The translations under genes and the position numbers were made by a program. The notes under the pieces were generated by a model. It was not told the DNA's origin. It did not search any database and saw nothing but the letters and a program-made list of their open reading frames with translations. 11,080 nt of DNA. Origin: Betaproteobacteria bacterium. Lineage in GTDB: Bacteria; Pseudomonadota; Gammaproteobacteria; Burkholderiales; Gallionellaceae. Positions 8,072 through 11,080 of this stretch are shown in pieces (positions within the stretch are counted from its first letter, which is position 1; each line of letters starts with the position of its first letter). Location of the stretch: contig JAGWMH010000040.1 of assembly GCA_028871775.1 (NCBI GenBank), positions 1-11,080 of the forward strand, in the 5' to 3' direction.

Positions 8072-8833
8072 TTAAGACAGGCTGACGTTCTGCTTGATTA
8101 TAGGCTCGCTCGTACCGTTTTCAAAAACCCGCACTTGGACACTCTCGACTGACATGTCCGGCGGCAGCTGGAAACTGTGCTCGACACGTTGATAATACTT
8201 GAAATTAAGCTTGTATGCCGCATCTTCCGCCGCCATGCTTTCCTGTGGAAATACCACCACCATTTTCTGGCCGTTTTGCTGCGCATTAACCAGTAATTGC
8301 AGATTACCCTGAAATTCTTTCGCGCGCTGTTGCCCGCTTCGCACCAGCAACAGGCGATAGCGGTATTCTCCGGGCAAGGTATCGCGCTCAATCTTGAAGC
8401 GCTGTATGGACAACTCTCCACCGCGCTTCCCGGGCAAAGACAAATTCTGAAAAAACGCCAGGTCTTCCTGAATACGGACATTTTCCTCGTTCAACCCTTT
8501 CAGTTGCTTCGCCGTTTCAAGATTGGCAGCATGCTCTATCTGCGCCTGCCGCTCAAAGAACACTGACTGGCTGACCAGCTTGGCATTTTCGTCTTTCAGG
8601 GCGGCAACCTGCTCACGCAGCCTGGTCAATTCACGCTCTGCCTGCCCGCGATGAAAGCCGGCTAGCGCCAGACCGGTATCGTAAGCCCACCATACCACCC
8701 CACCAGCCATCAGCAAAATGGGCAAGGTGATTGCCCAACGTACATACCACGGCACATGCGGCCGTACCGCCAGGCGTGGCGCGGAAATGCTGAATTTTCG
8801 CTTGAGCTGGCGTATCAAGTTCTGGCGCAGCAT
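8072..8833 (-). CDS. Single-pass membrane coiled-coil protein, DUF6776-like, function unknown
   Basis: The 253-residue protein has a strongly basic cytoplasmic N-terminus (residues 1-30, many K/R) and one transmembrane helix at about 32-51 (RWAITLPILLMAGGVVWWAY). A coiled-coil stretch follows at about 62-130, with heptad-like LTRLREQVAALKDENAKL and LKGLNEENVRIQEDL. Residues 138-253 form a soluble, beta-rich-looking domain. By the positive-inside rule the coiled coil and C-domain are periplasmic. I recall such proteins as DUF6776; the name is from memory and the function is unknown. The ATG (8833) follows the argC TAG after one base, with no clear ribosome binding site, which suggests coupling to argC. 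The bactofilin gene follows after 12 bases. A role in anchoring or positioning the bactofilin is inference from context only. Confidence 0.85.
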   Translation of the reverse strand: MLRQNLIRQLKRKFSISAPRLAVRPHVPWYVRWAITLPILLMAGGVVWWAYDTGLALAGFHRGQAERELTRLREQVAALKDENAKLVSQSVFFERQAQIEHAANLETAKQLKGLNEENVRIQEDLAFFQNLSLPGKRGGELSIQRFKIERDTLPGEYRYRLLLVRSGQQRAKEFQGNLQLLVNAQQNGQKMVVVFPQESMAAEDAAYKLNFKYYQRVEHSFQLPPDMSVESVQVRVFENGTSEPIIKQNVSLS

Positions 8834-8834
8834 G

Positions 8835-9863
8835 CTAGGGCAGCAATGGAATATTGGTCAGCGCCATGGCTTCAGGCAGGCCGAACATGATATTCATGTT
8901 CTGCACCGCCTGACCGGCCGCGCCTTTTACCAGGTTGTCGATCACCGACAGCACCACCACGGTATTACCCTGCTGCGGGCGGTGCACCGCGATGCGGCAG
9001 TGGTTCGCACCGCGCACCGAACGGGTCTCCGGGTGGCTACCGGCGGGCAGCACATCCACGAACGGCTCATTCGCATAGCGCTGCCCGAACAGTGCCTGTA
9101 AATCGGCATCCTGCTTCAGGCGTGCATACAAAGTGGCATGAATGCCGCGTATCATCGGCGTCAGGTGCGGCACGAAGGTCAATCCCACCTCGTGTTGCGC
9201 GACCCGAGCCAAGCCCTGCCTGATTTCCGGCAGATGGCGGTGTCCCGGCACGCCGTAGGCTTTGAAATTATCCGCCGCCTCGGAAAACAGGAAGCCGATC
9301 TCCGCCTTGCGCCCCGCGCCGGACACCCCGGATTTCGCGTCGGCGATCAGCCCGGCCGTGTCCACCAGCCCGGCTTCCAGCAGCGGGATAAAGCCGAGTT
9401 GCACCGCTGTAGGATAGCAGCCCGGATTGGCCACCAGCCGCGCTTGCCTGATCTGCTCGCGGTTAACCTCGGGCAGGCCGTATACCGCTTCAGCGACCAG
9501 ACCGGGGCAGGCGTGGCTCATGCCATACCATTTTTCCCATACGGCCACGTCCTGAATGCGGAAATCTGCTGCCAGGTCGATTACCCGCACGCCTGCTTCG
9601 AGCAAGGCGCGCGCCTGCAGCATGGCGATACCGTTGGGCGTGGCGAAAAACACCACATCGCATTGATCCAGATGCGTTTCGTCCGGGTGGGTGAAACACA
9701 GGTCCACATAGCCGCGCAAGCTGGGAAACATCCGGCTGACTGGCATGCCCGCGTCGGCGCGCGAGGTGATGGCGTGCAGCTCCGCCTGCGGGTGCTGCGC
9801 CAACAGCCGCAACAGTTCTACTCCCGTATAGCCTGTGCCCCCTACGATGCCGACCTTGATCAC
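8835..9863 (-). CDS. argC: N-acetyl-gamma-glutamyl-phosphate reductase
   Basis: ArgC catalyses the NADPH-dependent reduction of N-acetyl-glutamyl phosphate to the semialdehyde, step three of arginine synthesis, in the cytoplasm. From the GTG at 9863 the protein has 342 residues, the normal family length. It opens [21 protein letters not shown], with the Rossmann NADP motif GGTGYTG at 8-14. The active-site cysteine is C149 in ANPGCYPTA, and HRHLPE (208-213) holds the conserved catalytic histidine. AGGGGG at 9870-9875, six bases before the GTG, supports this start. The frame stays open upstream to an ATG at 10007, but that extension would run through the rpsI terminator into the 3' end of rpsI and has no ArgC likeness, so it is rejected. 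argC heads the minus-strand cluster argC - DUF6776-like - bactofilin - erpA. Confidence 0.96.
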   Translation of the reverse strand: MIKVGIVGGTGYTGVELLRLLAQHPQAELHAITSRADAGMPVSRMFPSLRGYVDLCFTHPDETHLDQCDVVFFATPNGIAMLQARALLEAGVRVIDLAADFRIQDVAVWEKWYGMSHACPGLVAEAVYGLPEVNREQIRQARLVANPGCYPTAVQLGFIPLLEAGLVDTAGLIADAKSGVSGAGRKAEIGFLFSEAADNFKAYGVPGHRHLPEIRQGLARVAQHEVGLTFVPHLTPMIRGIHATLYARLKQDADLQALFGQRYANEPFVDVLPAGSHPETRSVRGANHCRIAVHRPQQGNTVVVLSVIDNLVKGAAGQAVQNMNIMFGLPEAMALTNIPLLP

Positions 9864-9905
9864 ATCTTGCCCCCTGTTTGTTCGACAATCATACAACGTA
9901 AATGC

Positions 9906-9928
9906 AAAAGCCGCCCGAAGGCGGCTTT
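9906..9928 (-). terminator. Rho-independent terminator of the rplM-rpsI operon
   Basis: On the minus strand AAAGCCGCC pairs with GGCGGCTTT (9-bp stem, 9907-9928) around a TTCG loop closed by C-G, the very stable UUCG tetraloop. A run of four T and then TGCATTT follows. It lies 17 bases past the rpsI stop and about 43 bases before the argC GTG. It separates the ribosomal protein operon from argC, which then needs its own promoter or readthrough. Confidence 0.88.
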
Positions 9929-9945
9929 GTCGAGCAATCCCGAAT

Positions 9946-10338
9946 TTAACGCTTGGAGAATTGCTTGCGGCGGCGCGCCTTGCGCAAACCGACTTTTTTG
10001 CGTTCAACTTCCCGCGCGTCGCGCGTGACGAGGCCTGCCTTGCTCAGGGCGGGCTTCAGGCTTGCGTCATAATCAATCAGGGCGCGGGTGATACCATGGC
10101 GCACCGCGCCGGCCTGGCCGGATTCGCCGCCACCGAACACGTTCACCATGATGTCGAACTTGTCCAGCGTCTCCGTCAGGGCCAGCGGCTGACGCACTAC
10201 CATGCGGCCAGTCTCGCGGGAGAAGAACACGTCCACCGGCTTGTCGTTTACCACGATATTGCCTTTGCCGGGTTTGATGAACACCCGCGCTACCGCGCTC
10301 TTGCGCCTGCCGGTGCCATAATTGTAATTTATGCTCAT
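9946..10338 (-). CDS. rpsI: 30S ribosomal protein S9 (uS9)
   Basis: The 130-residue protein has the bacterial S9 layout. It starts with [14 protein letters not shown] (5-18), followed by the central [20 protein letters not shown]. The basic C-terminal tail [12 protein letters not shown] ends in the near-universal SKR that reaches toward the P-site tRNA in the 30S head. The length equals that of E. coli S9. The ATG is two bases after the rplM stop, with no strong ribosome binding site of its own, so translation is probably coupled to rplM. Confidence 0.98.
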   Translation of the reverse strand: MSINYNYGTGRRKSAVARVFIKPGKGNIVVNDKPVDVFFSRETGRMVVRQPLALTETLDKFDIMVNVFGGGESGQAGAVRHGITRALIDYDASLKPALSKAGLVTRDAREVERKKVGLRKARRRKQFSKR

Positions 10339-10340
10339 GT

Positions 10341-10778
10341 TTAAGCTTTCAACAGGTCAATGGGTTTGGGTTGCTGTGCAACATGCGGGTGCTCTGCACC
10401 GCCGTAAATCTTCAGTTTGCGCAACATGGCATAGCCGAGTGGCCCTTTCGGCAGCATGCCTTTCACCGCCTTTTGCAGCACGCGGTCGGGATGACGCCCC
10501 TGCAACTTGGTGAAGTTTGTGGTGTAAAGTCCGCCGGGATAAGTGGTGTGGCGGTGGTAGAGCTTGGCTTCCGCCTTGTTTCCGGTCACCCGCAACTTGC
10601 TGGCGTTGACCACAACGATAAAATCACCCGTATCCACGTGCGGAGTGTAGATTGCCTTGTGCTTGCCGCGCAGGCGCGCCGCGATCTGGCTGGCCAATCG
10701 GCCCAGCACCTTGTCTGCAGCATCCACCAGAAACCAGTCGTGCTGGACTTCGTGGGGTTTTGCGGAAAATGTTTTCAT
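10341..10778 (-). CDS. rplM: 50S ribosomal protein L13 (uL13)
   Basis: The 145-residue protein (E. coli L13 is 142) carries L13 signatures: [16 protein letters not shown] (15-30), [16 protein letters not shown] (44-59), HTTYPGG and [19 protein letters not shown] near the C-terminus. It is an early-assembling 23S rRNA-binding protein. AGGAA (10784-10788) lies five bases before the ATG. The strong promoter at 10824-10853 would give a leader of roughly 40 bases. L13 is reported to repress its own operon in E. coli; I cannot identify the operator here. It forms the standard two-gene operon with rpsI. Confidence 0.98.
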   Translation of the reverse strand: MKTFSAKPHEVQHDWFLVDAADKVLGRLASQIAARLRGKHKAIYTPHVDTGDFIVVVNASKLRVTGNKAEAKLYHRHTTYPGGLYTTNFTKLQGRHPDRVLQKAVKGMLPKGPLGYAMLRKLKIYGGAEHPHVAQQPKPIDLLKA

Positions 10779-10823
10779 GGCATTTCCTAAAACAATGAAT
10801 TTAGTAAATCTCGAAGGGCGCGA

Positions 10824-10853
10824 ATTCTATGTCAGATGGCTGCACCCTGTCAA
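10824..10853 (-). promoter_or_regulatory. Near-consensus sigma-70 promoter of rplM-rpsI
   Basis: Reading the minus strand, a perfect -35 TTGACA (10853-10848) is followed after 18 bases by the -10 TAGAAT (10829-10824). The start of transcription would fall near 10817, giving a leader of about 40 bases before the rplM ATG. This is the best promoter match in the window and fits a ribosomal protein operon. Confidence 0.85.
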
Positions 10854-10921
10854 ACCATTTTACCCTTACCGTTGCGAGCAAATGAAACGCCTTGATTTGA
10901 GCACGTAATAAGTCCGGTTTA

Positions 10922-11008
10922 GGGGTTCGCATGGATATCGGCACGCCGCAGCGGCTGGAAGAACTCGACAAGCGATTGCGCGCAACGCACAATCGCGGTT
11001 ATGCCTGA
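10922..11008 (+). pseudogene. C-terminal remnant of a MurU-type nucleotidyltransferase
   Basis: The frame reads GVRMDIGTPQRLEELDKRLR and ends in TGA at 11006-11008. The DIGTPQRL-x-ELD pattern is the typical last strand and helix of MurU/mannose-1-phosphate guanylyltransferase-like sugar nucleotidyltransferases, which are normally about 220-240 residues. The frame has a stop at 10898-10900, and rplM begins at 10778 on the other strand, so at least 85% of the gene is absent. The 8-base overlap with pepP (ATGCCTGA) looks like an ancestral operon junction kept intact. An ATG at 10931 is preceded by AGGGG (10921-10925) at five bases, so a 25-residue peptide could still be made and drive coupled translation of pepP. 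Family similarity rests on a short segment only. Confidence 0.6.
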
Positions 11009-11080
11009 ACCTGCAACCTGTGCCAGCCGCCGCGCCCGCCTCATCAGCCTGATGCGGCGCGGCATCGCCGTCATCCCCAC
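11001..11080 (+). CDS. pepP: Xaa-Pro aminopeptidase P, N-terminus (partial)
   Basis: An ATG at 11001 opens 26 codons to the right edge: MPEPATCASRRARLISLMRR, then GIAVIP. The pattern SRRARL-x(5)-RRGIAVIPT resembles the start of the PepP aminopeptidase P N-terminal domain, which removes the residue before a proline. The metal-binding pita-bread domain would lie beyond the window. The start overlaps the stop of the nucleotidyltransferase remnant by 8 bases. In many betaproteobacteria a MurU-like gene precedes pepP and then ubiH. No separate ribosome binding site is visible, which fits coupling. The call rests on a short stretch plus context. Confidence 0.65.
   Translation, partial: MPEPATCASRRARLISLMRRGIAVIP

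Noticed and set aside
9864..10007. A 48-codon N-terminal extension of argC starting at an ATG at 10007
   Set aside because: It would overlap the end of rpsI and translate through its terminator. It has no ArgC likeness, while the GTG at 9863 has a good ribosome binding site and gives the normal family N-terminus.
9138..10028. A 296-codon plus-strand open frame antisense to argC
   Set aside because: The minus-strand ArgC has all its catalytic motifs. The antisense product has no recognisable domain and no ribosome binding site that I can see.
10872..10911. A plus-strand promoter for pepP (TTGCGA with TAATAA)
   Set aside because: The spacing is 28 bases, far outside the usable range, and no better pair was found.
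10657..10992. Open frames across the rplM upstream region on both strands (plus 10657-10908, minus 10801-10992)
   Set aside because: The plus frame begins antisense inside rplM and crosses its promoter. The minus frame overlaps that promoter and the pepP-side remnant. Neither resembles a protein family.

Overview
The window looks like chromosomal core DNA from a GC-rich betaproteobacterium. A member of the Nitrosomonadales/Gallionellales is plausible, but that is inferred from gene order and protein style, not from a marker search. All confident genes are housekeeping or conserved accessory genes. I see no rRNA, tRNA, CRISPR array, insertion sequence or phage gene.

Left part (1-3349): the N-terminal half of a very large FAD-linked oxidoreductase runs off the left edge on the minus strand. 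It diverges from thpR, a 2H-family RNA 2',3'-cyclic phosphodiesterase/ligase-like gene on the plus strand. ThpR converges on a DODA-type extradiol dioxygenase on the minus strand.

Middle (3418-7232): tyrS (minus) diverges from a two-gene murein operon (plus) made of a membrane-anchored LytM/M23 endopeptidase and anmK, the anhydro-MurNAc kinase. One enzyme cuts or remodels the wall and the other recycles a sugar released from it. The 213-bp gap between tyrS and the peptidase gene holds three 12-bp direct repeats at an exact 21-bp period. They lie within a short open frame whose stop overlaps the tyrS start codon.

Right part (7282-10778): this reads on the minus strand as rplM-rpsI (L13, S9), then a strong UUCG-loop terminator, then a tightly packed argC - coiled-coil membrane protein - bactofilin - erpA cluster with gaps of 1, 12 and 18-19 bases. 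A hairpin separates erpA from the convergent anmK. rplM has a near-consensus sigma-70 promoter.

Right edge (10922-11080): a short remnant matching the C-terminus of a MurU-type sugar-phosphate nucleotidyltransferase overlaps by 8 bases the start of pepP (aminopeptidase P), which runs off the window. There is no room for the rest of murU before the rplM promoter. This marks an old rearrangement boundary, and it is one of the two most unusual features here, together with the 21-bp repeats upstream of tyrS. I found no clearly new multi-gene system. The best candidate for undescribed biology is the coupled membrane coiled-coil/bactofilin pair.
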